This document shows positions 40,495 to 49,538 of a stretch of 64,000 nt of DNA, piece after piece (positions within the stretch are counted from its first letter, which is position 1; the number at the start of each line of letters is the position of its first letter). A program made the position numbers and the translations under genes. A model generated the notes under the pieces. The model was not told the origin of the DNA. It made no database searches and worked only from the letters and a program-made list of their open reading frames with translations. This DNA comes from RHKX01 sp963826475 (GTDB lineage: Bacteria; Actinomycetota; Thermoleophilia; Solirubrobacterales; 70-9). Location of the stretch: the NCBI GenBank assembly GCA_963826475.1, contig CAWGXC010000003.1, positions 1,054,001 to 1,118,000 on the forward strand, in the 5' to 3' direction.

Positions 40495-41001
40495 ATGCGC
40501 AGGGCCTCGTTCGCAGCGGCAATCGCCTCCGGCGCCGTGATCGGCCTGCTCGGCTCTCGGCCCCTCTGGGGGCCTGCCGTCGCCGCGCTCCTGCTCTTCC
40601 CGATCGGCTGCGGCATCGCTCTCAGAGGCCCCAGGGCGAGTTCTGAGGGCCGCCGAGACCCCAGGGCACCCCTCGCCGCCGCTCTGACCACCGGCGTGGC
40701 AGGAGGCCTGCTGACGATCCTCGCCGTTCGACTGGCCATCGACGCGCCCGGCTGGCTGAGTCCGACGAGCGCCGACTGCGGCGGGGCCTCCACCGCGACC
40801 CAGCAGCTGGTTCTGTGGACGGGGGCGCTGCTGTTCACCCTCAGCGCGCTGCCCATCGCGGCGTCGCTTCTGGTGGTCGGGCGCGGCCTCGGCGCGCGGG
40901 ACACGCCACCCGGCTCCCGCTCGCCGCTCAGCTTCTTCCCGGTCGCCGTCGCGGCATCCGGCCTCGCCCTGATCGCGGCCGCGTTCGTGACCAACTGCTG
41001 A
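40495..41001 (+). CDS. hypothetical four-helix membrane protein
   Basis: 168 aa, four hydrophobic segments (about 5-22, 25-43, 61-82, 104-125) and a fifth near the C-terminus. A single Cys lies in the loop TSADCGGAST, and the protein ends in a Cys. No family recognised. Confidence 0.55.
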   Translation: MRRASFAAAIASGAVIGLLGSRPLWGPAVAALLLFPIGCGIALRGPRASSEGRRDPRAPLAAALTTGVAGGLLTILAVRLAIDAPGWLSPTSADCGGASTATQQLVLWTGALLFTLSALPIAASLLVVGRGLGARDTPPGSRSPLSFFPVAVAASGLALIAAAFVTNC

Positions 41002-41022
41002 GCGGCCTATCCTGATGAGGCG

Positions 41023-41304
41023 ATGAGCGTCGACAAGCCACATGACGCCGGAGGCGGCAAGCTGAGCGAGGACCTCGCCAGCGCCCTCTGCAAGCGCCTG
41101 TCGAGCACCCATCCGGACCGCGAGACCCATCAGTGGCTGCCGCGCAAGGTCGGCGACGGCTGGCAGGTGGTCAAGGTCGCCCTGCCGCCCCCCGCCGACA
41201 ACCTCGAGACCGAGGTCAGGGCCGACGAGCGCCCGGCGACGGGCGAGGATCCGCGTTCTTCCTATGATCGCAACGCAGGCGGCCCGTGGGTCGGCTCGGG
41301 CTAA
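41023..41304 (+). CDS. small hypothetical soluble protein
   Basis: 93 aa. The core, LSEDLASALCKRLSSTHPDRETHQWLPRKVGDGWQVVKVALPP, looks folded; the C-terminal 35 residues are polar and probably disordered. A GATGAGG just before the ATG may serve as RBS, and TATCCT lies 9 nt upstream. Function unknown. Confidence 0.55.
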   Translation: MSVDKPHDAGGGKLSEDLASALCKRLSSTHPDRETHQWLPRKVGDGWQVVKVALPPPADNLETEVRADERPATGEDPRSSYDRNAGGPWVGSG

Positions 41305-41313
41305 GGACCGTCC

Positions 41314-41329
41314 GGGAGCTTCGGCTCTC
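41314..41329 (+). terminator. TTCG-loop hairpin after gene 41023-41304
   Basis: GGGAGC-TTCG-GCTCTC, a 6-bp stem with one G-U pair and a very stable tetraloop, 9 nt after the stop. From here to 41421 I see nothing else. Confidence 0.4.
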
Positions 41330-41421
41330 GCTGGGGTGAACCGGCGCGTCGGAACGCCTCAGGGCTGACCGCCACCCCGCCGCGGCGAAGCTCGGCGGCC
41401 CTCGTCGCGACCGGTGTCCGT

Positions 41422-42048
41422 CTACAGGATGTAGACGCTGACGTAGACGATGATCCACATCACGTCCACGAAGTGCCAGTAGATACCCGGTACCTCGACC
41501 CCGAGGTGATCCTCGGCCTCGGTTCCGAAGTGACCGCGCCAGGCGCGGATGTTGGCGAAGGTGAGCAGCATCAGGCCGACGAAGACGTGCGCTCCGTGAA
41601 GGCCCGTGAGGCCGTAGAAGATGGAGCCGAAGGAGCCGTCGCGAATGCTGAAGCCGAGGTGGACGTACTCGTTGATCTGAATGAAGAGGAAGGTCGCGCC
41701 GAGCAGCCAGGTCAAGGCGAGGCCCATCTTCATGGCGTTGCGGTTGCCCTTGCGGGCGCCCTCGAGGGCCCAGTGGACCGTGAAGGACGAGGAAACCAGA
41801 ATCGCGGTGTTGACGCCGGCGACGAGCTTGGGCAGCTCGAAGCCCTCGGGCGGCCAGACGCTGCCGGGGTTGGAGACCTCGCGGAGGAAGAAGTAGGAGG
41901 CGAAGAAAGCGCCGAACAGCATCGCCTCGGAGACGATGAAGAGGAGGATGCCGAGCGTCTGGCGATCCATCTTCGAGGACTGGTTGGCCTCGGGCGGCCC
42001 ATGATGCTCGTGGGCGTGTCCGCCGACTGCGATCGATGCGGATTCCAT
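41422..42048 (-). CDS. ctaE: cytochrome c oxidase subunit III
   Basis: 208 aa, five membrane helices after a His-rich cytoplasmic N-terminus. Family motifs: SEAMLFGAFFASYFFLR, VSSSFTVHWALEGARKGN, FYGLTGLHGAHVFVGL and GIYWHFVDVMWIIVYVSVYIL. The ATG overlaps the stop of the upstream Usp-like gene by 1 nt, and the gene is last of the ctaC-ctaD-usp-ctaE run. Subunit III stabilises subunit I and supports proton uptake. Confidence 0.93.
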   Translation of the reverse strand: MESASIAVGGHAHEHHGPPEANQSSKMDRQTLGILLFIVSEAMLFGAFFASYFFLREVSNPGSVWPPEGFELPKLVAGVNTAILVSSSFTVHWALEGARKGNRNAMKMGLALTWLLGATFLFIQINEYVHLGFSIRDGSFGSIFYGLTGLHGAHVFVGLMLLTFANIRAWRGHFGTEAEDHLGVEVPGIYWHFVDVMWIIVYVSVYIL

Positions 42049-42947
42049 CAGCCCTCGCTCCCCTTCGTTGCGGCCCCGACTGCCTCCCAGTGTGGGGGTG
42101 CAGGTGCGGAATCGGACGAACCATCCGACTCGAAATGTTCGATCGGGATGTCCGTGAGGTCGTTGATCCGGTCGATGAGCCCGTCCTCGATCCACTTCGA
42201 CTGCTTGCCGGCGAAGGTCGAGATGAGGATGTCATCCACTCGGTAGTGGTCGATCGCGTTGCTCACCGCGGCGAAGGGCTCGGGGCTCATCGGCTGTCCG
42301 GTCGCGTCGATCTCCTCGCGGTAGAGGGCCGCGAGCGTCGCCGCGAGGCGGTCGCACGATTCCTCGCGCGAGGCGCCGCCGGAGCGCGGCGAGATGAACG
42401 TGAAGCGGTGTGGCTTCTCACCGTTCAGCGCGATCAGCCGGGCCACCAGGTCAGGGGCGTTGACCGTCTGCGTGGCGACGACGAGGGTGTGCACCACGTC
42501 CCAGCGGATGGCATCGTCGTCGATGCGCACCGGGATGTGCGTCACCGGGACGGGGAAGCGGGCCTTCGCCCATTCGATCAGGTCCTTGCGCGCCAGGCCG
42601 AAGCGGCTCTCCGCGAGGGCGGAGATCAGGACCTCGTTCGGCCCGAAGGCGCGCACGGCGTCGTCGAGGGCCAGGGGGGGATCGGTGTCGAAGATCGCTG
42701 CAGCCGACTCGATGCCGAACTCGTGCAGGATCCGCTGCGTCACCTCGATACGGCTCAGCGCCGCGTCGCGAAGCTCGTCGACGTCGACGATCTGACCGGC
42801 GACCGGCTGGTTCTGCGGGGCCGCGAGCGCCACGTGCTCGGCGCCTGCGTCGACCCGCTCGCGGATCGCGGCGAGCAGCTTGCGGCCTCCGGCGACCTCG
42901 TTCAGGAACGCCAGAACCGTGCCGCCGTTGGCGAACTCGCCGCTCAC
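42048..42947 (-). CDS. tandem universal-stress-protein-like (Usp) protein within the oxidase operon
   Basis: 299 aa from GTG 42947. Two Usp-like alpha/beta repeats: the first about 5-150 (GTVLAFLNEVAGGRKLLAAI, then DDAVRAFGPNEVLISALAE), the second about 160-280 (VVHTLVVATQTVNAPDLVARL, then AIDHYRVDDILISTFAGKQ). As sequenced, this frame is fused to the end of ctaD with no stop between. A one-base change in the G-rich run at 42953-42971 would instead end ctaD at a TGA overlapping this GTG (GTGA, 42944-42947). A GGGGGAGG lies 9 nt upstream, so a separate gene is more likely. Confidence 0.65.
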   Translation of the reverse strand: MSGEFANGGTVLAFLNEVAGGRKLLAAIRERVDAGAEHVALAAPQNQPVAGQIVDVDELRDAALSRIEVTQRILHEFGIESAAAIFDTDPPLALDDAVRAFGPNEVLISALAESRFGLARKDLIEWAKARFPVPVTHIPVRIDDDAIRWDVVHTLVVATQTVNAPDLVARLIALNGEKPHRFTFISPRSGGASREESCDRLAATLAALYREEIDATGQPMSPEPFAAVSNAIDHYRVDDILISTFAGKQSKWIEDGLIDRINDLTDIPIEHFESDGSSDSAPAPPHWEAVGAATKGSEG

Positions 42948-44879
42948 GCGCCGCCGCCTCCCCCGCCCCCCACCGCCGGCAGCGCCGACGACGGCGGGCT
43001 CAGGCCCACCTACTTCGGATCCCTCCCCGGCCATGATCGCGTGGCGGGCGCCGGGGACGCCGTACTCGTAGGGGCCACCGACGACCCGGGGTATCTCGGT
43101 GAAGTTGAAGATCGGCGGAGGCGAGCTGACGAGCCACTCGATCGTCTTCGCCCGCCACGGGTTGTCGCCCGCCCTGGGGCCGAAGCGCCAGCTCACGACC
43201 ATGTTGTAGATGAAGATCAGCTGGGCGGCGCCGAGGATGAAGCTGAAGATCGAGATCACCATGTTCCAATCGCCGAACTGAGCCGCGTAGTCGGCGACGC
43301 GTCGTGGCATCCCCTCCATGCCGATCCAGTGCATCGGCACGAACGTGCCGAGCATGCCCACCAGGGTGAGCCAGAAGTGGTAGCGGCCGAGCCGCTCGTC
43401 GTACATCCGCCCGGTCATCTTCGGGAACCAGTGGTAGATCCCGGCGAAGATCGTGAACACCGATCCGCCGAAGAGCACGAAGTGGATGTGGGCGACGATG
43501 AAGTACGTGTCGGAGACGTGGATGTCCAGGGGGATCATCCCCAGCATCACTCCACTGATCCCGCCGATCGTGAACGTGACGATGAATCCGAGCGCGAACA
43601 GCATCGAGGTCGACTCGATGTGCAGCTTGGAGTCGAACAGGGTCGCGACCCACGAGAAGATCTTGATCCCGGTCGGCACCGCGATCAGCAGCGTGGTGAT
43701 CATCATCGGGACGCGCAGCCAGCTGAACATCCCCGAGACGAACATGTGATGCGCCCAGACGGCGAACGCGAGCACGACGATGCCGAGCAGCGCCAAGGCC
43801 ATCAACCGGTAACCGAAGATGGTCTTGCGGGCGTGGGTCGAGATCACCTCGCTGACGATCCCGAACCCGGGCAACATCATGATGTAGACCGCAGGGTGTG
43901 AGTAGAACCAGAAGATGTGCTGGTAGCTGATCACGTCTCCACCGGCGGCGGCCTGGAAGAAGTTGGTGCCGATCGCGCGGTCGAAGAGGACCATGAACTG
44001 AACCCCTGCGATGAACGGCGTCGCGGCCACGACCAGCAGCGAGGTCGAAAGGTTGGCCCAGACGAGCAGCGGCATCCGCCAGAAGTTCATGCCCGGCGCT
44101 CGCATGGTGACGATCGTGACCAGGAAGTTCAGGGCGGTGGCGATCGACGAGGCGCCGGCGAACTGGACCCCGAGGTTGAAGAACGACTGCCCGAGCGGCG
44201 CGCCGGTCGAAAGCGGCGCGTAGCCGGTCCAGCCGGCGTCGAAGGCGCCACCCGGGGCCAGGTAGCTGGAGAGGAACAGCAGGCCCGCCATCGGCAGCAT
44301 CCAGAACGAGAGCGCGTTGAGGCGCGGGAACGCCATGTCCGGGGCGCCGATCATCAGCGGCAGCACGTAGTTGGCGATGCCGGCGAAGACCGGGATCACG
44401 AACAGGAAGATCATGAACGCCGCGTGCGTGGAGAAGAGGCTGTTGAAGACCCCGGGGTCGACGATCTGCGTGCCCGGCTGCGCCAGCTCGGCTCGCATGA
44501 TCATCGCGATCAGGCCGCCGACCAGGAAGAAGAAGAAGGTCACGCAGATGTACTGGATTCCGATGACCTTGTGGTCGGTGTTGAAGCGGAAGTAGTCCTT
44601 CCAGCTCGTTGCGCCGTGCTGGGAGTGGTCGTCGGGGATCGTCGGCGCGCCGGCGGCCCAGCGGAACCAGTAGTCGAAGCAGCCGAGGCCGACCAGGAAG
44701 CCGATCGGCGCCGTGATCGCCGGGACGATGATGTGCGGGTAGCCCGTCTGCTCGGTCTGGATGAGCTCGAGCCCGCTGATGGCGCGCAGGGCGATGACGA
44801 GGCCGAAGCCGAAGGCCCCGCCGATGAGCATGCCGATTCCGGCTCGGACCATCCCCGGTGATTTGATGGCTACTGGCAC
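42944..44879 (-). CDS. ctaD: cytochrome c oxidase subunit I (aa3-type)
   Basis: About 640 aa from GTG 44879 (AGGAGG 8 nt upstream). All heme-copper ligands are present: low-spin heme His in FSTHAAFMIF, CuB His and cross-linked Tyr in FYSHPAVYIMMLPGFG, the CuB His pair in WAHHMF, and both heme His in VAHIHFVLFGG. The K-channel Lys is in PTGIKIFSW, and the D-channel region reads IGAPDMAFPRLN. The N-terminus carries two extra membrane helices. The 3' end is ambiguous: in the frame as given it reads through GRGRRRR into the Usp-like domain, stopping at 42048 (943 aa). The coordinates here assume the one-base shift that restores a Gly-rich end and TGA at 42944. Confidence 0.88.
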
Positions 44880-44898
44880 CTCTGGAACCTCCTGCTGA

Positions 44899-45702
44899 TC
44901 ATTCGCTGCCGCTGTCGCCGTAGGGGCCGGTGAAGGCTCCCGCCCCGCCCGTGCTGACAACGCCCTTCGGAATCTTCGGTTGCTTCTTGGCCCACGCATC
45001 GAAGTCGGCCTGGGTCGAGACGACGGCGGGTGCCCTCATCGTGGCATGACCCCAGCCACAAAGCTCAGTGCAGACCACGGAGAACGTGCCGATCTCATCG
45101 GGCGTGACGCGCGCGACGTCGTCGATGTCCTCCTGCCCCGGCAGCTGGGCCCCGGGGACGAGGTCACGCTTGATGCCCCACTCGGGCACCCAGAAGGAGT
45201 GCAGGACGTCGAGGGCCGTCAGGTGGAGCTCGAGCTGCGTCCCGGAGGGCACGTGCAGCTCGTTGGAGGTGACGCCCTGCTCGGGATAGTCGAAGCGCCA
45301 GGCGTACTGCTGGGCGGTGACGTCGACCTCCATGGTCGGCCCGGCCGCCTTGGCCTCGATGTCGTTGAGCACGATCGTCGAGTAGACGCCGGCGAAGATC
45401 ACGATCACGGTCGGGATCACGGTCCAGATGATCTCCAGCCTCGTGTTTCCGTGGATCGGCTCGCCGTCGGATTCATCGCCGGGCTTGGCGCGGAACTTCC
45501 AGATCGCGTAGGCCATCATCGTCATGACCACGCTGAAAACCGCGGAGCTGAGAATGATCATGACGTTCAGCAGCGTCACGATCGGCTCCTTCTCCTTGGA
45601 GCCGACGTCCCCGAGCCAGGGGATGTTGACCATGACCACCGAGATGATCAGGGTCGCCAAAGCCGCCGCGCCGGCGAGCCTCAGGAGGGTGCTGCGAGTC
45701 AT
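44899..45702 (-). CDS. ctaC: cytochrome c oxidase subunit II with intact CuA site
   Basis: 267 aa from ATG 45702; an alternative GTG at 45711 is three codons upstream, and TAGAAT at 45723-45728 is a likely -10. Two membrane helices (about 5-25 and 40-62, with a third hydrophobic span near 85-105) precede the cupredoxin domain. CuA ligands are all present: His in ALDVLHSFWVPEW, and VVCTELCGWGHATM with both Cys, Glu, His and Met. It accepts electrons from cytochrome c. First gene of the ctaC-ctaD-usp-ctaE operon. Confidence 0.93.
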   Translation of the reverse strand: MTRSTLLRLAGAAALATLIISVVMVNIPWLGDVGSKEKEPIVTLLNVMIILSSAVFSVVMTMMAYAIWKFRAKPGDESDGEPIHGNTRLEIIWTVIPTVIVIFAGVYSTIVLNDIEAKAAGPTMEVDVTAQQYAWRFDYPEQGVTSNELHVPSGTQLELHLTALDVLHSFWVPEWGIKRDLVPGAQLPGQEDIDDVARVTPDEIGTFSVVCTELCGWGHATMRAPAVVSTQADFDAWAKKQPKIPKGVVSTGGAGAFTGPYGDSGSE

Positions 45703-45800
45703 GTCCTTCACGAGCCGCGGGCATTCTATTGAGTGCGAGGCGCATCCATTGGCGGCACCTAAAGACGCTCGGCCGGAGTGCTCGCGAAAGCCCGAATCGC

Positions 45801-47360
45801 TCAGCCGGAGGGAACGTCGACTAGCTCGCCCAACCGGCCCGCCGAAGCGGCGATGACCGCGGCGGCAACCCCTTCCCAGCTCCACCTCCCGCGCACCGTC
45901 TCGACCAGGGCGGCTCGCGCGCCCGAGCGCTCCGACCCCGGCAGCGCAAGCCACTCGTTGAGCCGCGCGGCGATGTCAGGGGCGGCCTCGGGCCCGAGGT
46001 CGAACGAGGTCAGCCGGCCGAGTTCGCCGGGCATCGCCGCCCCCAGCGCGCCGGCGACCTCGGCGAGTCCGGAGTGGTTCGCGCAGACGGGCAGCGCGCC
46101 GGCGGCGGCGGCCTCCGCGGCCACCATGCCGAACGCCTCGGGGAACGTGCTCGGCACGACCATGGCGTCGGAGCAGCGGACGACCCGGGCCACCTCGCCG
46201 TACTCCAGGCGCCCGGCGAGGGACAGGCTGTCAGCGGCCGCGGCAGCGGCGTCCGTGTATCCGTCGGGGAGATCGGCCAGGAAGGCATCGAGGTAGCGCA
46301 GGGGTAGCTCGGAGCCGCCCTCGAGCAGGCGGCCACGCGCCGCGATCTCCCTCGCATCGGCGATGTCCCCGCTCGTCAGCGATGCCCAGAGGCGCTCCAG
46401 CGCACCGAGGTATTCGCCGAATCCCACCAGCAGCAACCTCGCTCCCGGGTTCTCGCGGACGACGAGGGGCCAGGCGGCCAGCAGCAGGTCGCAGCCCTTG
46501 GAGACGATCAGCTTGCCGACGAAGATCACCCGCGGCCCTTCGGCGGCGGCATAGGAACGGATCCCGCGCGCGGCCAGCTCGAGGTCGCGGCCGAGGCCGG
46601 CGGATGGTCCATCCGCTCCGGTCCCCGAGTCGAACGACCCGGCGAGTGCCTCGAGCTCGGCCGCGGCATCGTCGCCCGGCGCGAGCGGAGCGAACGCCTC
46701 GACGTCGACCCCTGGTGGCCCGAGGCGCGTCTTCGCCGGGAGCGCGTCGTCCGTGATGGTCTCCCAAAGGCTCTCGGCCGTGTGCCGCGAGCCCACGAGT
46801 ACCGCCTCAGCCGCCTTCATTCCCTCACGGGCATGAGGGAGAAACCGGGGGTTGGGAATGACGGTGTAGGAGAGCGCGCTGCCGTGGACCTTGGCCGCGA
46901 AGCGAACCCCGGCGCGGGCCAGGATCAAGGGCCCCATCACCAGGTGATTGGACAGGGCGGCATCGACGCCCCCAGCCCGGGCGACGACCTCGCGAACAGC
47001 CGCCACGTTGGCGCCGATGTAGCGATCGAGCTCTGCCTCGCTCAGCTCAGGGAAGGCCCTCGCGTCGAAGCCCTCGTAGACGTCGGCGACGTAGACCGGC
47101 AGCAAACCTGAGATGTCAGGCAGATAGGCGGTGACCGACCCGCCCGCCTCGCGGCGCTCGATGCCCGTCGACTCGACCCCGAGTCGACCGTCCCGCCAGC
47201 GTCCCACGCCGTCGATCCATGGCAACGAGGCCGCTTCGAGATCCTGGCAGAGCAGGTGAACCTCGTGACCCGCGCGGGCGAGCGCCTGCGCGAGATTGGC
47301 GTTGTAGACGTTGCTGCCGGTGCCTCGGAGCAGATAGCCGTGGAAGATCAGGACCCGCAT
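45801..47360 (-). CDS. glycosyltransferase family 4 protein
   Basis: 519 aa from ATG 47360. GT-B fold: an N-terminal HGYLLRGTGSNVYNANLAQALARAGHEVHLL, typical of GT4, and a C-terminal nucleotide-sugar domain with VIFVGKLIVSKGCDLLLAAWPLV and PSTFPEAFGMVAAEAAAAGALPV, which holds the E-x7-E type acidic pair. An insertion of about 60 residues near 345-400 sits between these. It transfers a sugar from an NDP-sugar to an unknown acceptor; no cell-wall cluster adjoins. Confidence 0.85.
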   Translation of the reverse strand: MRVLIFHGYLLRGTGSNVYNANLAQALARAGHEVHLLCQDLEAASLPWIDGVGRWRDGRLGVESTGIERREAGGSVTAYLPDISGLLPVYVADVYEGFDARAFPELSEAELDRYIGANVAAVREVVARAGGVDAALSNHLVMGPLILARAGVRFAAKVHGSALSYTVIPNPRFLPHAREGMKAAEAVLVGSRHTAESLWETITDDALPAKTRLGPPGVDVEAFAPLAPGDDAAAELEALAGSFDSGTGADGPSAGLGRDLELAARGIRSYAAAEGPRVIFVGKLIVSKGCDLLLAAWPLVVRENPGARLLLVGFGEYLGALERLWASLTSGDIADAREIAARGRLLEGGSELPLRYLDAFLADLPDGYTDAAAAAADSLSLAGRLEYGEVARVVRCSDAMVVPSTFPEAFGMVAAEAAAAGALPVCANHSGLAEVAGALGAAMPGELGRLTSFDLGPEAAPDIAARLNEWLALPGSERSGARAALVETVRGRWSWEGVAAAVIAASAGRLGELVDVPSG

Positions 47361-47388
47361 CCGCTCATCCTGGCGGCGCCACCGGATA

Positions 47389-47682
47389 ATGTTGCGCACC
47401 TTGCACCAGCGACAGACATATCGATACCGCGCACCCGCCTCCGGCCGGGAGGCCCTCGTCGAGGCCGACGTCGACGGCGTCTACGTCGACCGCGAGACCG
47501 GCGAGGAGCTGAAGCCCGTCACCCGGGTCCTCCCTCTCGCGCCCTCCCCCTCGGCCCTGCTTCGCAGCCCGGAGAACCTGCGCGAGTGCCGGCGCTGCAC
47601 TCAGCTGATCGGGATCGACGTCAGCGACTGCCCTTACTGCGGGCTGCGTCAAGAGGCCACGAACGGCGACGACGTCGCCTGA
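47389..47682 (+). CDS. small zinc-ribbon protein
   Basis: 97 aa. The C-terminal half has CRRC and CPYC 11 residues apart (ECRRCTQLIGIDVSDCPYCG), a treble-clef/zinc-ribbon Zn site. The N-terminal half is beta-rich and polar (DVDGVYVDRETGEELKPVTRVLP). Start could be ATG 47389 or TTG 47401; a GATAAT at 47385-47390 would suit the latter. Function unknown. Confidence 0.6.
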   Translation: MLRTLHQRQTYRYRAPASGREALVEADVDGVYVDRETGEELKPVTRVLPLAPSPSALLRSPENLRECRRCTQLIGIDVSDCPYCGLRQEATNGDDVA

Positions 47683-47710
47683 GCCTCGACCTGGTCGAGG
47701 CTTCCGCCTC

Positions 47711-48451
47711 CTACTTTCCCGACGACGCGGGCACGAAGTAGGCCCAGTAGAGGATGCGACCGCTGCCATAGGTGCAGCCGTACGGTCGCGTCGTGCCCTG
47801 CTTGAGCTGCGGCTTCGAGCTGAGCAGGTCAGCGCGGTTCTCGTCGGCTGACTTGTTGGGGTCGTCGCCGCACTTGCTGGCGCCGCGACTCGCGCGCCAC
47901 TTGTCGCCGTCGGGGGTCAGCTTGCCGAGCTGGGCGAAATCCGAGACCCAGCTGTCGGTGGTGAGGGCGACGATCGTCCCCTTCTTGACCCTGAGCGGCT
48001 TGCCGAGGGTGAAGATCGGCGCGGAGCCGAGGCTGCTGGTCAGGTCGACCTTCGGGCTCGCCTTGGTCAGCTTGAAGCTGTTCTTGTCCTTCTGCTTGAG
48101 GATCGACAGGCGCGCCGAAGATTTGCCGTAGTCGCCGGTGAGCGAGGCGATGTCGTCAGAGGCGGGCCTGGAGATCTTCACCTGCCAGCCGACGATATGG
48201 CCGTCCTCGGGAACCTTGAAGAGCGCGCGCTTGCCGTTGGCGGTCGTCTGAAAGCCGGTCACCTTGGCGAAGACGAAGCAGGAATCGGGGCAGGTGGGGT
48301 TGGGCGTCTTGCCCGATTTCCCGAGCTTTTCGGCGGCCAGCCCGCTGGCCCCGCCGACGCGGATGCCGAGGATCACGAATGCCGCGAGAAGGAGCCCGAA
48401 GACGATGCGGATCGTCATCTCCCTGGTCGGTTTGCTTGCGCTGATGCTCAT
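47711..48451 (-). CDS. secreted or membrane-anchored hypothetical protein
   Basis: 246 aa from ATG 48451, which has an AGGAG 7 nt upstream. One N-terminal hydrophobic segment (IRIVFGLLLAAFVILGIRVGG) is a signal peptide or anchor. The exported part is lysine- and serine-rich with four cysteines, CPDSC near the start and singles near the C-terminus (KCGDD, YGCTYG), suggesting disulfides. It ends in LYWAYFVPASSGK. No domain recognised. Confidence 0.6.
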   Translation of the reverse strand: MSISASKPTREMTIRIVFGLLLAAFVILGIRVGGASGLAAEKLGKSGKTPNPTCPDSCFVFAKVTGFQTTANGKRALFKVPEDGHIVGWQVKISRPASDDIASLTGDYGKSSARLSILKQKDKNSFKLTKASPKVDLTSSLGSAPIFTLGKPLRVKKGTIVALTTDSWVSDFAQLGKLTPDGDKWRASRGASKCGDDPNKSADENRADLLSSKPQLKQGTTRPYGCTYGSGRILYWAYFVPASSGK

Positions 48452-48543
48452 CGAGAGGCTCCTAACACGTATGCCGTCCTCCGGTTGCGGCGCGGCACCG
48501 AGAAGTTTAGGCGGCGGAAGGCCGATTCCTGCCTGGCCGGACG

Positions 48544-48549
48544 TAGAAT
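48544..48549 (+). promoter_or_regulatory. -10 element for ABC exporter operon
   Basis: TAGAAT, 8 nt before GTG 48558. Confidence 0.45.
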
Positions 48550-48557
48550 GGTCCGTC

Positions 48558-49538
48558 GTGCCCGCCATCGAGGTAATCAACCTGCAGCGGGCGTTCTCCG
48601 AGGAGGTGCTCGCGGTCGCCGGCGTCGACCTCGAAGTCGCTGCCGGCGAGATCTACGCCTTCCTGGGACCCAACGGCGCCGGCAAGACGACCACCGTCCG
48701 GATGCTGACGACGCTGCTGCGCCCGACCGGGGGCACCGCGCGGGTGGCGGGCCACGACGTCGTCACCGACGCCTCAGCCGTGCGCTCGGTGATCGGGGTC
48801 GCCCTGCAGGAGGCGGCGCTCGACCCGCTGATGACCGGCGAGGAGCTGATCCGCATGCAGGCGACGCTGCACGGCCTCCCCAAGAGGGAGGGGCGCCGCC
48901 GCTCGCAGGAGCTGCTTGGCCGCGTCGGGCTCTCCGAGGCCGCGCACCGACGCGTCGGCACCTACTCCGGCGGCATGAAGCGCCGTCTCGACCTCGCCTC
49001 CGCTCTGGTCCACGAACCGCGCGTGCTCTTTCTCGACGAGCCGACGACGGGCCTCGATCCCGTCAGCCGCAAGGCGATCTGGGAGGAGGTGACCAACCTC
49101 AACGACGAGGGCACCACGGTGTTCCTGACGACCCAATATCTCGAGGAGGCCGACCAGCTGGCCGATCGCGTGGGGATCATCAGCGCCGGCAGGATCGTCG
49201 CCGAGGGTACGCCCACCTCGCTCAAGGCCGAGGTCGGCAAACCGCGGCTGGAGCTCGTCCTCGCCGCCGGTGAGCAGGAGGTGTGCGAATCGGTGCTCGA
49301 GCGCTTCGGCCAGCGCCTGCCGGACCGTGACGGGACCCTGCTGATCGAGGTCGAAGAGGGGGCTGCGGCCATCGCGCCGATCGTGATCGCCCTCGATGAG
49401 GCCGGAATCGCGGTCGAATCGCTCGAGCTGGTCGAGCCGACCCTCGACGATGTGTTCGTCGAGAAGACGGGGCAGCACCTCGAGGGAGCCGAGGGCGAGG
49501 ACGCCGAGGATGCCGTGCCGGTCGAGGAACCCGCTTGA
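48558..49538 (+). CDS. ABC transporter ATP-binding protein (DrrA-like)
   Basis: 326 aa from GTG 48558. Walker A GPNGAGKTT, signature YSGGMKRRLDLA, Walker B VLFLDEPTTGLDP and the switch His region replaced by FLTTQYLEEAD, which is normal for the daunorubicin-resistance (DrrA) type. A C-terminal extension of about 90 residues is also DrrA-like. It powers export through the two following permeases, with 4-nt and 1-nt overlaps between genes. Substrate unknown. Confidence 0.9.
   Translation: MPAIEVINLQRAFSEEVLAVAGVDLEVAAGEIYAFLGPNGAGKTTTVRMLTTLLRPTGGTARVAGHDVVTDASAVRSVIGVALQEAALDPLMTGEELIRMQATLHGLPKREGRRRSQELLGRVGLSEAAHRRVGTYSGGMKRRLDLASALVHEPRVLFLDEPTTGLDPVSRKAIWEEVTNLNDEGTTVFLTTQYLEEADQLADRVGIISAGRIVAEGTPTSLKAEVGKPRLELVLAAGEQEVCESVLERFGQRLPDRDGTLLIEVEEGAAAIAPIVIALDEAGIAVESLELVEPTLDDVFVEKTGQHLEGAEGEDAEDAVPVEEPA

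Noticed and set aside
42036..43901. Plus-strand open frame (621 codons) opposite ctaD
   Set aside because: Asp/Arg/His-rich antisense shadow of conserved membrane-protein codons.
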